From positions 1 to 64,000 of the forward strand of contig SVRM01000003.1 of the NCBI GenBank assembly GCA_015064785.1: DNA of 64,000 nucleotides, read 5' to 3'. Position numbers and translations under genes: made by a program. Under the pieces are notes generated by a model. That model made no database searches. It saw nothing but the letters and a program-made list of their open reading frames with translations, and was not told the origin of the DNA. Positions 1 through 8,048 of this stretch are shown here, piece after piece (position 1 is the first letter of the stretch; every line of letters begins with the position of its first letter). This DNA is from Oscillospiraceae bacterium. Its GTDB lineage: Bacteria; Bacillota; Clostridia; Oscillospirales; CAG-272.

Positions 1-1
1 T

Positions 2-241
2 ACACCGAAATGGGTTGTTATGCATGTTCAACCGCAAACAGATTATACCCTTCAGCTGACATTTGCCTGCGGTGAACAACGTATTTATAACGCAAAACCG
101 CTTCTTGAAAAGTCTCTGTATGCGCAGCTGCGCAATCCGTCATTTTTTATGACTGCAAAAGCAGAATGCGGCACTGTTGTATGGAATGATGATATTGATA
201 TCGCACCGGAACATCTTTATGATGCCAGCATCCCCGTATAA
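2..241 (+). CDS. DUF2442 domain protein, 5' end outside window
   Basis: This is a small DUF2442-family protein of unknown molecular function. An internal ATG at position 20 would give 73 residues. The frame is open to the left edge, and the codons before that ATG read TPKWVV, which matches the usual N-terminus of the family (short, then a 'V-x-P-x-x-D-Y-x-L-x-L-x-F' strand). The true start is therefore probably just outside the window. The visible part has the family hallmarks: PQTDYTLQLTF, a 'KPLLEK' middle and the C-terminal IAPEHLYDASIPV. DUF2442 genes often sit beside small XRE regulators or toxin-like genes. Here an XRE gene is adjacent but convergent, and the two stop codons abut with no gap. 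Family assignment is good; function is unknown. Confidence 0.8.
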   Translation, partial: TPKWVVMHVQPQTDYTLQLTFACGEQRIYNAKPLLEKSLYAQLRNPSFFMTAKAECGTVVWNDDIDIAPEHLYDASIPV

Positions 242-472
242 TCATTCCACACCGGATTCACCCCCAAACACCTCCTCTGCCGTCAAATGAAAATAATCCA
301 TCAGACGGTATACCACCGCACATGAGATCCTCGGCATCACGCCATCCTCCAGTTTGTTCAGACTGGATACGCTGATGCCGAGGATTTTTGACATTTCGGT
401 TTTGGATAATCTGTGCTTTCGCCGCAAGTCAGAAACAGTTACACAAAAATGTTTTAATTCAGAACAAGACAA
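242..472 (-). CDS. Small XRE-family DNA-binding protein
   Basis: A 76-residue protein that is essentially one Cro/C1-type helix-turn-helix domain (about residues 14-68: VSDLRRKHRLSKTEMSKILG then a recognition helix around SVSSLNKLEDG). There is no effector domain, so it is likely a simple repressor or antitoxin-like partner. The start is a TTG at 472, chosen because AGGAG lies six bases upstream and no in-frame ATG fits better. The upstream region holds an inverted repeat over a plausible promoter (493-521), which suggests autoregulation. It is convergent with the DUF2442 gene, with stops directly adjacent. HTH identity is solid; the target is inferred. Confidence 0.8.
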   Translation of the reverse strand: MSCSELKHFCVTVSDLRRKHRLSKTEMSKILGISVSSLNKLEDGVMPRISCAVVYRLMDYFHLTAEEVFGGESGVE

Positions 473-492
473 AGCAAACTCCTCTTTTCATG

Positions 493-521
493 ATATTACA
501 CCGGTGTATCAACAGTGTAAC
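493..521 (-). promoter_or_regulatory. Promoter and candidate operator of the small XRE gene
   Basis: On the minus strand GTTACA (516-521) and TAATAT (493-498) are 17 bp apart. Half-sites TTACAC (496-501) and GTGTAA (515-520) form an inverted repeat lying over both boxes. A 12-bp perfect palindrome, TACACCGGTGTA (497-508), sits at the -10 side. This is the arrangement expected for autorepression by the XRE protein encoded just downstream. Promoter boxes are weak matches, so this is an inference from symmetry and position. Confidence 0.45.
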
Positions 522-700
522 ACAAAAAAGAAGCATTGTCTGCAAACAAAATGTTATCACATCCCATTTTTCATATTTTTTCGGAGAAAATTTTTTATAC
601 ATCGAACTTTGCCATGGTAAAGTTCCACATAGCCGCAAAAAAATATTCATCCCGCCAAATTTGCGCGAATAGCATAACAATTCCGCCAGAGCAAGCGTAG

Positions 701-832
701 GTCTGCTGCCGCTTCGTGCCTCGCGGTTCGCTGGACACATCATGCGGCAGCCGAACCGAAGCGCAGGCGCGCTTCTTTGGCTACTTTCTTTCGCGCAGGA
801 AAGAAAGTAGCATCGCCTCCGGCGTAGCAGAC
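701..832. repeat. Structured non-coding element with long hairpin
   Basis: The gap between the XRE gene and the anti-sigma gene (473-926) contains no convincing gene but is rich in dyad symmetry. GTCTGCT (701-707) can pair with AGCAGAC (826-832), enclosing smaller stems: CTGCCGC with GCGGCAG, CGGTTCG with CGAACCG, and a perfect 13-bp stem (780-792 with 799-811, six-base loop, arm GCTACTTTCTTTC). CGCTTT/AAAGCG follows just after. The element resembles dispersed repeats of Clostridia genomes, but only one copy is in this window, so repetitiveness cannot be shown here. Short ORFs crossing it read as translated hairpin and are not annotated. Confidence 0.5.
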
Positions 833-862
833 GGTCAGTTTCGCGCTTTCTCAAAGCGTGGC

Positions 863-901
863 AAAAACGCACGGCGTGGTTTGATTTCCATGCCGTGCGT
901 T
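863..901 (-). terminator. Terminator of the sigma/anti-sigma operon
   Basis: Stem of 14 bp with one G-U wobble (888-901 with 866-879), followed on the minus strand by TTTTTGCC. It lies 26 bases past the anti-sigma stop codon and fits an intrinsic terminator. Confidence 0.75.
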
Positions 902-926
902 GTCATTTCCAGCCGAAGGCTGTTAT

Positions 927-2081
927 TTAATTCAGCGGAATTGTCAGTCCGCCGATTGTGACGGATTCGATTTCATCCACCGGAAGCGGTGCGGAGAAGG
1001 TAAAGATATGATGTCCGTGATACTGCTCTCCCTCGCGGAGATTGTAACCGCCGCCACCGCCTGCAAGCTCGATATGATTGTCTGCAATCTCGTCTTCCGA
1101 GAGTTCCGCCCATGTCTGATCTTCTTCCTTGAGACGAATCAGCATCTTATCCGGTCCGACGATATAATCACGCCGCGTGATAACCGTACCGTCTTCCTTT
1201 GTCAGGTAGATATCTTCAATCATATATTCGCTGAAAAAGTCGCGATACTTCAAATCCGCCGAGAAATAAATACCGATGCTCAAAGGTGAAAAACGCACCT
1301 CGTCCACCGTCACCTCGATTGCATCCACATCCTCCGCAGTGCGTTCTTCCGATACGGCTCCCCAATACGTACCGTACATCACACCCTCAATCCCCGGGTA
1401 CAGCACCTCGGTCAGATCATTGTAATTGAGCGAAAATGCCATTGTCCACTTGCCCTCAACCATGGTATGATAATCCGTGTAGTCCGTATCCCATCCGGCA
1501 ATGCCTTCACAGGTCACGACATATTTGCTTGCCATGACACCGTCCTCGGCGTGCAGAGACAGCATACAGGCATACGTCGTCGAGCCGTCGCCGTTCTGCG
1601 TTTTTCCAAGGACACGAGCCGAGGTTCCGTAGGCAGCCAGATTCGTCTCCCACGGAAGACCCGTGTCGGATAAATCCATGACCGGACGGTATTTCTCGCC
1701 GGGAATCCCACATTCCGCCGCTACGGTCACATCGACAAAGACATTGACCACCTGACAGTCACCGACAAGCCCTTTCATTTCGAGCTTGATTTCCTCGCCG
1801 GACGAACGGTACGCAACGGGCTCGGGCATCGAGGTCATCTCGTCCAGCATTTCATAGCTGTCCCCGAACGCCGCCGCCAGATAAAAGCCGAGATCAACAG
1901 GCGCTGCCGCATTGACAACAAACATCGCCATCGCAAACAGTGCCGCGGCAATCGGCACAACCGTCCACTTCCGGCGGGATATGTGTGATCTTCCACGCCT
2001 GATTTCCATTCCCGCTTCTGCCGCTTCGGCGATAAACCGGTCATCAATGGCGGTTACAGCGTCCGCAAATACATTCTTCAT
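927..2081 (-). CDS. Membrane-anchored anti-sigma-like protein (DUF4179-like)
   Basis: A 384-residue protein with a short cytosolic N-terminus (about 1-40), one membrane segment (about 41-60, VVPIAAALFAMAMFVVN) and a large external beta-rich domain. This is the layout of DUF4179-type proteins that pair with ECF sigma factors. Its ATG overlaps the stop codon of the sigma gene by four bases (ATGA), so the two are translationally coupled. By analogy the N-terminal segment holds the sigma factor at the membrane and the outer domain senses an envelope signal; neither step is visible in sequence. No zinc-finger anti-sigma motif is seen. A minus-strand terminator follows at 863-901. Confidence 0.7.
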   Translation of the reverse strand: MKNVFADAVTAIDDRFIAEAAEAGMEIRRGRSHISRRKWTVVPIAAALFAMAMFVVNAAAPVDLGFYLAAAFGDSYEMLDEMTSMPEPVAYRSSGEEIKLEMKGLVGDCQVVNVFVDVTVAAECGIPGEKYRPVMDLSDTGLPWETNLAAYGTSARVLGKTQNGDGSTTYACMLSLHAEDGVMASKYVVTCEGIAGWDTDYTDYHTMVEGKWTMAFSLNYNDLTEVLYPGIEGVMYGTYWGAVSEERTAEDVDAIEVTVDEVRFSPLSIGIYFSADLKYRDFFSEYMIEDIYLTKEDGTVITRRDYIVGPDKMLIRLKEEDQTWAELSEDEIADNHIELAGGGGGYNLREGEQYHGHHIFTFSAPLPVDEIESVTIGGLTIPLN

Positions 2082-2641
2082 AGTGTAATCCCTTCCTTTT
2101 CAAGATAAGCACGGAGCTTCTTTTTGCATCGGGTCAGTCTGACACGCGCATGATTTTCCGAAATGCCGAGAATTCCTGCAATCTGTGCAGGATCATCCTC
2201 AAACCAGTACCGACGGACAAACAGAATCCTGTCCTCCCGCCGCAGACCGCCGAGAAAGCCGTTCAGTGCATCACGGATGCGTTCACTGTCGTCCTCGCAC
2301 GCAGAGGTCAGCTCCAGTTCAGCGACAGTGTCCCAGTCCTCCGGTGACAGAACCTCACCGCAGCTCCGCTTCTGTGCAGTCATCGTACGGCGGCGCTTAA
2401 GCGCAAGATTGCGCACCGCACGCAGAAAATACGGCAGCAGCGGCTCCGGATGATTCGGCGGAATCTGTTCCCACATCGCCTGCAGCGCATCGGCAAGACA
2501 TTCCTCGGCATCTGCGTCATTTTGCAGAATATTGTACGCAATCTGCATACCGAGCCGCCCATGCCGTCCGTGCAGACACGCAATGCCGTCCTCGTCGCGT
2601 TTCAAAAGCTGTTCTGTGATATCCGCGTCCCGGTCAGCCAT
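2078..2641 (-). CDS. ECF-type RNA polymerase sigma factor
   Basis: A 187-residue sigma-70 family protein with only regions 2 and 4, the mark of extracytoplasmic-function sigma factors. Region 2 covers about residues 30-85 (AYNILQNDADAEECLADALQ, then RAVRNLALKRRR) and region 4 about 125-183, with the helix-turn-helix around IAGILGISENHARVRLTRCK. The start ATG at 2641 follows AAGGAGATGATGAC. It is the first gene of a two-gene operon with the membrane anti-sigma-like gene. Such pairs usually activate their own operon, but no clear ECF promoter was found upstream; the region 2642-2751 mainly holds the aroQ terminator. Confidence 0.9.
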   Translation of the reverse strand: MADRDADITEQLLKRDEDGIACLHGRHGRLGMQIAYNILQNDADAEECLADALQAMWEQIPPNHPEPLLPYFLRAVRNLALKRRRTMTAQKRSCGEVLSPEDWDTVAELELTSACEDDSERIRDALNGFLGGLRREDRILFVRRYWFEDDPAQIAGILGISENHARVRLTRCKKKLRAYLEKEGITL

Positions 2642-2703
2642 GTCATCATCTCCTTATTTCTGAAATCCGATCGACCGTCTTCGTCCATTACCTACCCATT
2701 TTT

Positions 2704-2745
2704 GAAAAAAAATTACAGGTATCCGAAAAATTTTCGTGATACCTG
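2704..2745 (-). terminator. aroQ terminator
   Basis: On the minus strand CAGGTATC (2738-2745) pairs with GATACCTG (2716-2723), with an inner CGAAAA/TTTTCG stem, followed by an uninterrupted T-run (TTTTTTTT). It starts seven bases after the aroQ stop codon. Confidence 0.85.
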
Positions 2746-2751
2746 CGTTTT

Positions 2752-3213
2752 TTATTTGGATTCTTCCAGTCTGGGGGTCTGCTGATTGAAGCGGAAGGCA
2801 AGTGCTGTCAGTGCCAGGTCATAGCTGTCTGCACCGAAACCGGAAATCTGACCGATACAAACAGGGGCAATCACCGAGGTGTGACGGAATTCCTCACGCG
2901 CGTGAATGTTGGACAGATGCACCTCAACAACCGGGATTTTGATTGCCGCAATCGCATCGCGAATAGCGTAGGAATAGTGTGTGTAGGCACCGGCATTCAG
3001 AATAACACCGTCGCATTCGAGCCGCGCGGCGTGCAGAATATCGATCAGCTCACCCTCATGATTGGACTGCGCAAAGGCCAGCGTAATGCCCATTGCTTCT
3101 GCCGCTGCAGTCAGATGTGTACAGATATCGTCAAGCGAGGTGGAACCGTAGACTCCGGGTTCTCTCTCTCCAAGCAGATTCAGATTCGGTCCGTTCAGAA
3201 CAAGTACTCTCAT
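2752..3213 (-). CDS. aroQ: 3-dehydroquinate dehydratase, type II
   Basis: Catalyses reversible dehydration of 3-dehydroquinate to 3-dehydroshikimate, the third step of the shikimate pathway, as a cytosolic dodecamer. At 153 residues it has normal type II length. The N-terminus carries the signature [17 protein letters not shown] with the catalytic tyrosine. Further motifs are NAGAYTHYS (substrate loop) and [17 protein letters not shown] with the catalytic histidine. Start ATG at 3213 follows AGAAGGGAATCCCA. It is a single-gene unit with its own promoter (3264-3292) and terminator (2704-2745); no other shikimate genes are nearby. Confidence 0.96.
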   Translation of the reverse strand: MRVLVLNGPNLNLLGEREPGVYGSTSLDDICTHLTAAAEAMGITLAFAQSNHEGELIDILHAARLECDGVILNAGAYTHYSYAIRDAIAAIKIPVVEVHLSNIHAREEFRHTSVIAPVCIGQISGFGADSYDLALTALAFRFNQQTPRLEESK

Positions 3214-3263
3214 TGGGATTCCCTTCTTTTTCTTTTATGGCAAATTTCAGATTATAATATAAT

Positions 3264-3292
3264 AGTATACACCATATGTATGAACATTTCAA
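3264..3292 (-). promoter_or_regulatory. aroQ promoter
   Basis: TTGAAA (3287-3292) and TATACT (3264-3269) on the minus strand, 17 bp apart, about 50 bases before the aroQ start. Confidence 0.7.
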
Positions 3293-3424
3293 GAAGATAC
3301 CGCAAAAAAACTGACTTCTGCGAAACAAATTGACATGTATTCCGTAAATTATTATCGCGCATTTATCGTTCAATGCATGAAATGTTATTTTCTGCTGTTT
3401 TTATCATTAATTTGCACAAATCTA

Positions 3425-3453
3425 TTGACAAGCGACAAAAAACGATGTATAAT
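3425..3453 (+). promoter_or_regulatory. marR promoter
   Basis: Consensus TTGACA (3425-3430) and TATAAT (3448-3453) with a 17 bp spacer. The transcript would carry a leader of about 100 AT-rich bases before the marR start codon. Confidence 0.85.
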
Positions 3454-3500
3454 AATTCAAGATTGAATCATCAAAATCTGAACAGTTAAGTTTTTAATTA

Positions 3501-3519
3501 TTAATCATTTATCGATTAA
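3501..3519 (+). promoter_or_regulatory. Candidate MarR operator
   Basis: TTAATC (3501-3506) and GATTAA (3514-3519) form an inverted repeat with a seven-base spacer, extended by TTTTTAAT (3491-3498) and ATTAAAAA (3515-3522). It lies in the marR leader between promoter and start codon. Size and AT-richness fit known MarR sites, but binding is inferred only from symmetry and position. Confidence 0.5.
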
Positions 3520-3562
3520 AAAGTAAATCAAATAAACATTTCACATAAAGGAGCATATCATC

Positions 3563-4081
3563 ATGTGTCACACCTCGAATGAAAAGAAGCACAAGTGCTG
3601 TGTCGTTTCCTCTCTGATGAAGACGGAACGTATGCACAAGACCGTTGTGGATTCCCGCATTTCTGCGCTCGGTATTCACCGCGGACAGCATTCCATTCTG
3701 CGCGAAATCGCACGTGCCGAGCGGAACCCCAATGAACGCGCCCTCTCCCAGAAAGACATCGCGCAGCGTTTCGGTGTCAGTGCCGCAGCTGTTGCCATGA
3801 TGATGAAAAAGATGGAAGCGGAAGGCTACATCACCCGCAACATGTCTTCCTCCGACAACCGCTTCAACGAACTGCATCTGACGGAGCTCGGTCATTCCCT
3901 GCTGTCCCAGTCCCACGAAATTTTCCACGAAATCGACGCAGCAACCTATGACGGTATCTCCGAAGAAGACCTGGAAATTTTCATGCGCTGTCTTGCAAAG
4001 ATGCAGGAAAACCTCTCCGCAATGCCGGAGCTTGACGGTAAAAGCGATCTGCCCAAGGGCAGCTTCGGCGGAAGAAACTGA
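3563..4081 (+). CDS. MarR-family transcriptional regulator
   Basis: A 172-residue winged-helix regulator. The DNA-binding core spans about residues 40-115: ALSQKDIAQRFGVSAAAVAM is the helix-turn-helix and YITRNMSSSDNRFNELHLT the wing with the usual D-x-R. The N-terminus is unusual, with three cysteines and two histidines in 13 residues (Cys2, His3, His10, Cys12, Cys13), which could bind metal or sense thiol state. It lies 170 bases upstream of a heterodimeric ABC exporter that has its own promoter, so it probably controls that exporter and itself. Start ATG at 3563 follows AAAGGAGCATATCATC. Family is certain; ligand and targets are inferred. Confidence 0.92.
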   Translation: MCHTSNEKKHKCCVVSSLMKTERMHKTVVDSRISALGIHRGQHSILREIARAERNPNERALSQKDIAQRFGVSAAAVAMMMKKMEAEGYITRNMSSSDNRFNELHLTELGHSLLSQSHEIFHEIDAATYDGISEEDLEIFMRCLAKMQENLSAMPELDGKSDLPKGSFGGRN

Positions 4082-4110
4082 GCCGAATCAAAAATTTCAC
4101 ACGTTTATCA

Positions 4111-4139
4111 TTGATTTTTCACACGAAATCTGCTATAAT
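4111..4139 (+). promoter_or_regulatory. Promoter of the ABC exporter operon
   Basis: TTGATT (4111-4116) and TATAAT (4134-4139) with 17 bp spacing and a TG extended -10 (TGCTATAAT). It lies just after the marR stop codon. Confidence 0.75.
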
Positions 4140-4147
4140 ATATTGGT

Positions 4148-4195
4148 ACCGTGCATACGGCGAAAGCTTCTGACTTTCCGGCCGTCATGCACGGT
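4148..4195 (+). promoter_or_regulatory. Long leader hairpin before the ABC exporter genes
   Basis: ACCGTGCAT (4148-4156) pairs perfectly with ATGCACGGT (4187-4195), and CGGC/GCCG extends the stem inward. The hairpin starts within about ten bases of the predicted transcription start and has no T-run after it, so it is not a simple terminator. It may stabilise the mRNA or be part of a regulatory leader. Confidence 0.55.
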
Positions 4196-4251
4196 ATTGT
4201 ATGTTCCGAATTATTTAATCCAAGTTAACCAAGAAAGGATGAGATTACCCA

Positions 4252-6060
4252 TTGAAACGCTGGATGAAATATGTCAAACCCTATTGGCCGTATTTTGTTC
4301 TCGGACCGCTGTGTATGATTATCGAGGTTGTCGGCGAAATGCTGATGCCCAAAACACTTGCGATGATCATCGACTACGGTGTCGGTGCAAAGCCGATTGA
4401 AGAAGCATCCGCCCTCGTCCGCTGGATCTATTCCGTCTGCGGCGAAAACGCATCTCCGTTCATTATCACCGCGATGGTCGGTATGATGATTACCGCCGTT
4501 ATCATGATGATCGGTGGTGTCGGCGGCGCGTACTACGGCTCCAAGGCCTCCGTCAACTTTGCGGCAGACCTGCGCGAGGACATATACCGGAAAGTGCAGA
4601 CCTACTCGTTTGCCAACATCGATAAGTTCTCCACCTCGTCGCTGATTACCCGACTGACCAACGACGTCACTCAGATGCAGAACTTCATCATGACGCTCCT
4701 GCGCATGTGCCTGCGTTCCCCCGGTATGATGATCGGTGCGCTGATCATGGCGCTGTCGATCAATCTGCGCCTGTCGCTGGTGCTGGCGGTTGTCATGCCG
4801 CTGCTGATTTGCGCCATTGCTCTGATCATTTCCCGCGGCTTCCCGCGCTTTGCGGCAATGCAGACCAAAATCGACGGACTGAATGCAACGGTGCAGGAAA
4901 ATCTGACCAATGTCCGCGTCGTCAAGTCCTTCGTGCGCGAATCGTTTGAGCGCGACAAGTTTGCCAAGTCCAATGCAGAGCTGAAAAAGAGCGGTATGGC
5001 AGCGGCCGGTGTCATGATCTTTATGTCCCCGATCATGTCGTTCTTTATGAACATCACCACGCTGGCGGTACTCTGGTTCGGCGGCAATATGCTGGTGTCC
5101 GAAACCATGTCTGCCGGTGACCTCTCCGCATTTGTTACATACATTACGCAGATCCTCTCCTCACTGATGATGGTCACGATGATGTTTGTGCAGATGTCCC
5201 GTGCGATGGCATCGGCAAAGCGTATCTCCGAGGTTCTGGACGAGGTACCGGACATCGCCGATACGGCAGCGGATGACACGCGCACCGTACAGTCGGGCGA
5301 CATCCGGTTTGAAAACGTCTCCTTCCGCTATTATAAGAACAGCGAAGAATCCGTGTTGGATCATATCAATCTGCACATTCCTGCCGGCTCCACCGTCGGC
5401 ATCATCGGCTCCACCGGCTGCGGCAAAACAACGCTGGTCTCGATGATCGCGCGCCTGTACGATGCCGACGAGGGTGCGGTTCTGATTGACGGTGTCAATG
5501 TCCGCGACTACAGCCTCTACCACCTGCGCGAAGGCGTCGGTATGGTGCTTCAGAAGAATACGCTGTTCTCCGGCTCCGTTGCCGACAATCTGCGCTGGGG
5601 CGATCCGACCGCATCCATGGAGGAAATGCGCACCGCCGCGTCCCACGCACAGGCAGACGGCTTTGTCAGCGCGTTCAAGGATGGCTATGAAACCGAAATC
5701 GAGCAGGGTGGTACGAACGTCTCCGGCGGTCAGAAGCAGCGTCTGTGCATCGCACGCGCCCTGCTCAAAAAGCCGAAAATTCTGATTCTCGACGACTCCA
5801 CCTCTGCCGTCGATACGGCAACGGAAGCACGCATCCGCGAAGCCTTCCGCGGTGAGCTGAAGAATTCCACCAAAATCATCATCGCACAGCGCATTGGCTC
5901 CGTCCGTGAAGCCGATCGGATTATCGTCATGGATGACGGACGCATCACCGGTATCGGCACGCACGACGAGCTGCTCGCATCCAATACCGAATATCAGGAA
6001 ATCTATGCCTCCCAGATGGAATCCAACAACCAAAGTGAAGCAAAGGAGGTGCTGGCATAA
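4252..6060 (+). CDS. ABC exporter half-transporter with degenerate ATP site
   Basis: A 602-residue half-transporter: six membrane segments in about residues 15-320, then a nucleotide-binding domain. Walker A is GSTGCGKT (386-393) and the signature is VSGGQ. Two catalytic positions deviate: the residue after the Walker B aspartate is Asp515 instead of Glu (ILILDDSTSAVD), and the switch histidine is Gln546 (IIIAQRIGS). This is the non-consensus partner of a heterodimeric exporter such as BmrCD or TM287/288. The start is a TTG at 4252 preceded by AAGAAAGGATGAG. The partner gene begins immediately after its stop codon. Substrate unknown; drugs or lipids are typical. Confidence 0.93.
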   Translation: MKRWMKYVKPYWPYFVLGPLCMIIEVVGEMLMPKTLAMIIDYGVGAKPIEEASALVRWIYSVCGENASPFIITAMVGMMITAVIMMIGGVGGAYYGSKASVNFAADLREDIYRKVQTYSFANIDKFSTSSLITRLTNDVTQMQNFIMTLLRMCLRSPGMMIGALIMALSINLRLSLVLAVVMPLLICAIALIISRGFPRFAAMQTKIDGLNATVQENLTNVRVVKSFVRESFERDKFAKSNAELKKSGMAAAGVMIFMSPIMSFFMNITTLAVLWFGGNMLVSETMSAGDLSAFVTYITQILSSLMMVTMMFVQMSRAMASAKRISEVLDEVPDIADTAADDTRTVQSGDIRFENVSFRYYKNSEESVLDHINLHIPAGSTVGIIGSTGCGKTTLVSMIARLYDADEGAVLIDGVNVRDYSLYHLREGVGMVLQKNTLFSGSVADNLRWGDPTASMEEMRTAASHAQADGFVSAFKDGYETEIEQGGTNVSGGQKQRLCIARALLKKPKILILDDSTSAVDTATEARIREAFRGELKNSTKIIIAQRIGSVREADRIIVMDDGRITGIGTHDELLASNTEYQEIYASQMESNNQSEAKEVLA

Positions 6061-7974
6061 ATGAATACGCAGAAAACCATAGCAGGCACCCGTTCACTGG
6101 AAGAGCTGCAGAAGCAGTATTCCGGTGCAGGCAAGCCCGGTGCTCCCGGCGGCAGAGGTCCGATGGGCGGTCCCGGTCCCAGACGCGGCGGCGGTCCCGG
6201 TGTCCGTGCAAAGGGCAAACCGAAAAATATGCGTGCCACCGTCATACGGCTCCTCTCCTATGTCGCAAAATACCGTTTCCAGCTGGTGCTGGTCTTCCTC
6301 TTTATGATTACCAATACGCTGACTTCGCTGTATGCGGGATATCAGCTCAAGCCGATCTTCAATATGCTGATCGACACCACCGTGACAGCAAGTGATCGCA
6401 TTGCATCGCTTCTGCATACCCTGCTCATTCTGGCCTGCGTCTATGCAGTTGGTATCGTGACCAACTACGTGCAGGCGCGTCTGATGCTGAAGATCTCGCA
6501 GAACACGACAGAGGCGCTGCGGCGTGATCTGTTCAATTCTGTACAGGAGCTGCCCGTCCGCTTCTTCGACGGCACACCGACCGGTGAGACGATGTCCCGC
6601 TTCACCAACGACATCGACGCCATCGACATGATGATCAACCACTCCCTGACCGGTATGGTCTCCGGCGTGATCAACCTCATCGGTACATTTGCCATGATGC
6701 TGTACACCAATGTCTGGCTGACGATCATCACAATCGTATTTATTCCGATCTTTGCCAAGGGCGGCGGTGCCATCGCCAAGCTGTCCACGAAGTACTATTC
6801 CGGTCAGCAGGCGGCACTCGGTGCGGTCAACGGCTACATCGAGGAATCTGTCTCCGGACAGAAGGTCGTCAAGGTCTTCAATCATGAGGACATCTGCGTT
6901 GAGGAGTTTACCGCGCTGAACAACGATATGCGCGACAAGCAGTTCCGTGCACAGTTCTGGGGCGGTGTTATGGGTCCGATCATGGGCAACACCTCACAGA
7001 TCTCCTACGCACTGACAGCCGGTATCGGCGGTCTTCTGTGTCTTGCAGGACGCTTTGACGTCGGCGGTCTTGTCGTCTTTGTCAACTATTCCCGCCAGTT
7101 CTCGATGCCGATCAATATGATTTCGGGACAGATGGCGACGATCTTCTCCGCGCTTGCCTGTGCAGAGCGTGTCTTCACCGTCATGGATCAGCCGCAGGAG
7201 GAGGCGGACCGCGAAGGCGCACAGATCATGCCCGCGGATACCCCCGGCCGTGTCGAGCTTGAACATGTCACCTTCGGTTATAACCCCGACAAGGTCGTTC
7301 TGCGCGATATCACCCTCACGGCAGAACCCGGTCAAAAGATCGCGTTCGTCGGCTCCACCGGTGCCGGAAAAACGACCATCACCAATCTGCTCAATCGCTT
7401 CTACGACATTCAGGAGGGCGAAATCCGCATTGATGGTATCTCCATCCGCGATTACACACGGGATTCCCTGCGCGGCGGCATTGCGATGGTATTGCAGGAT
7501 ACGCACCTGTTTACAGGCACGGTCATGGAAAATATCCGCTACGGCCGACCCGATGCGACGGACGATGAGGTTGTCGCGGCGGCAAAGACCGCCTCGGCGC
7601 ACTCGTTCATCATGCGTCTGTCCGACGGCTACCAGACGATGCTGGAAGGCGACGGCGCGAACCTGTCACAGGGTCAGCGTCAGCTTTTGAACATTGCCCG
7701 CGCTGCAATCTCCAAAGCACCGATCCTCGTTCTGGACGAAGCGACCTCGTCCGTCGATACCCGTACCGAGCGTCACATCGAACACGGTCTGGCGCGTCTG
7801 ATGAAGAACCGCACAACGTTCGTCATCGCGCACCGCCTGTCCACCGTCCGCAACTCCGATGCCATTATGGTACTGGAGCGCGGCGAGATCATCGAGCGCG
7901 GCTCCCACGACGAGCTGCTGGCGCTTGGCGGTCGGTATTACGAGCTGTATACCGGCGTCAAGGAGCTGGATTGA
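6061..7974 (+). CDS. ABC exporter half-transporter, catalytic partner
   Basis: A 637-residue half-transporter with a full set of catalytic motifs: Walker A GSTGAGKT, signature LSQGQ, Walker B ending in Asp559-Glu560 (LVLDEATSSVD) and switch His591 (VIAHRLSTV). It starts directly after the stop codon of the degenerate partner, so the two form a heterodimer. The N-terminus carries about 45 extra residues, rich in Gly, Pro and Arg (about 22-52, e.g. GGRGPMGGPGPRRGGG), before the first membrane segment near residue 75. This cytosolic tail is probably disordered and its role is unknown. A strong terminator follows at 8009-8043. Confidence 0.94.
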   Translation: MNTQKTIAGTRSLEELQKQYSGAGKPGAPGGRGPMGGPGPRRGGGPGVRAKGKPKNMRATVIRLLSYVAKYRFQLVLVFLFMITNTLTSLYAGYQLKPIFNMLIDTTVTASDRIASLLHTLLILACVYAVGIVTNYVQARLMLKISQNTTEALRRDLFNSVQELPVRFFDGTPTGETMSRFTNDIDAIDMMINHSLTGMVSGVINLIGTFAMMLYTNVWLTIITIVFIPIFAKGGGAIAKLSTKYYSGQQAALGAVNGYIEESVSGQKVVKVFNHEDICVEEFTALNNDMRDKQFRAQFWGGVMGPIMGNTSQISYALTAGIGGLLCLAGRFDVGGLVVFVNYSRQFSMPINMISGQMATIFSALACAERVFTVMDQPQEEADREGAQIMPADTPGRVELEHVTFGYNPDKVVLRDITLTAEPGQKIAFVGSTGAGKTTITNLLNRFYDIQEGEIRIDGISIRDYTRDSLRGGIAMVLQDTHLFTGTVMENIRYGRPDATDDEVVAAAKTASAHSFIMRLSDGYQTMLEGDGANLSQGQRQLLNIARAAISKAPILVLDEATSSVDTRTERHIEHGLARLMKNRTTFVIAHRLSTVRNSDAIMVLERGEIIERGSHDELLALGGRYYELYTGVKELD

Positions 7975-8008
7975 TCCGATTTATCATACAAAAACAAAAA
8001 TAGATCAG

Positions 8009-8043
8009 ACACCGCCAAGGGTTGCCCCTTGGCGGTGTTTTGT
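8009..8043 (+). terminator. Terminator of the ABC exporter operon
   Basis: Perfect 13-bp stem (8009-8021 with 8026-8038; arm ACACCGCCAAGGG), four-base loop, then TTTTGTT. Confidence 0.88.
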
Positions 8044-8048
8044 TATGT

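Noticed and set aside
716-961. 81-codon plus-strand frame between the XRE gene and the anti-sigma gene
   Set aside because: It is a translation of the hairpin element at 701-832 and the terminator, with no ribosome binding site.
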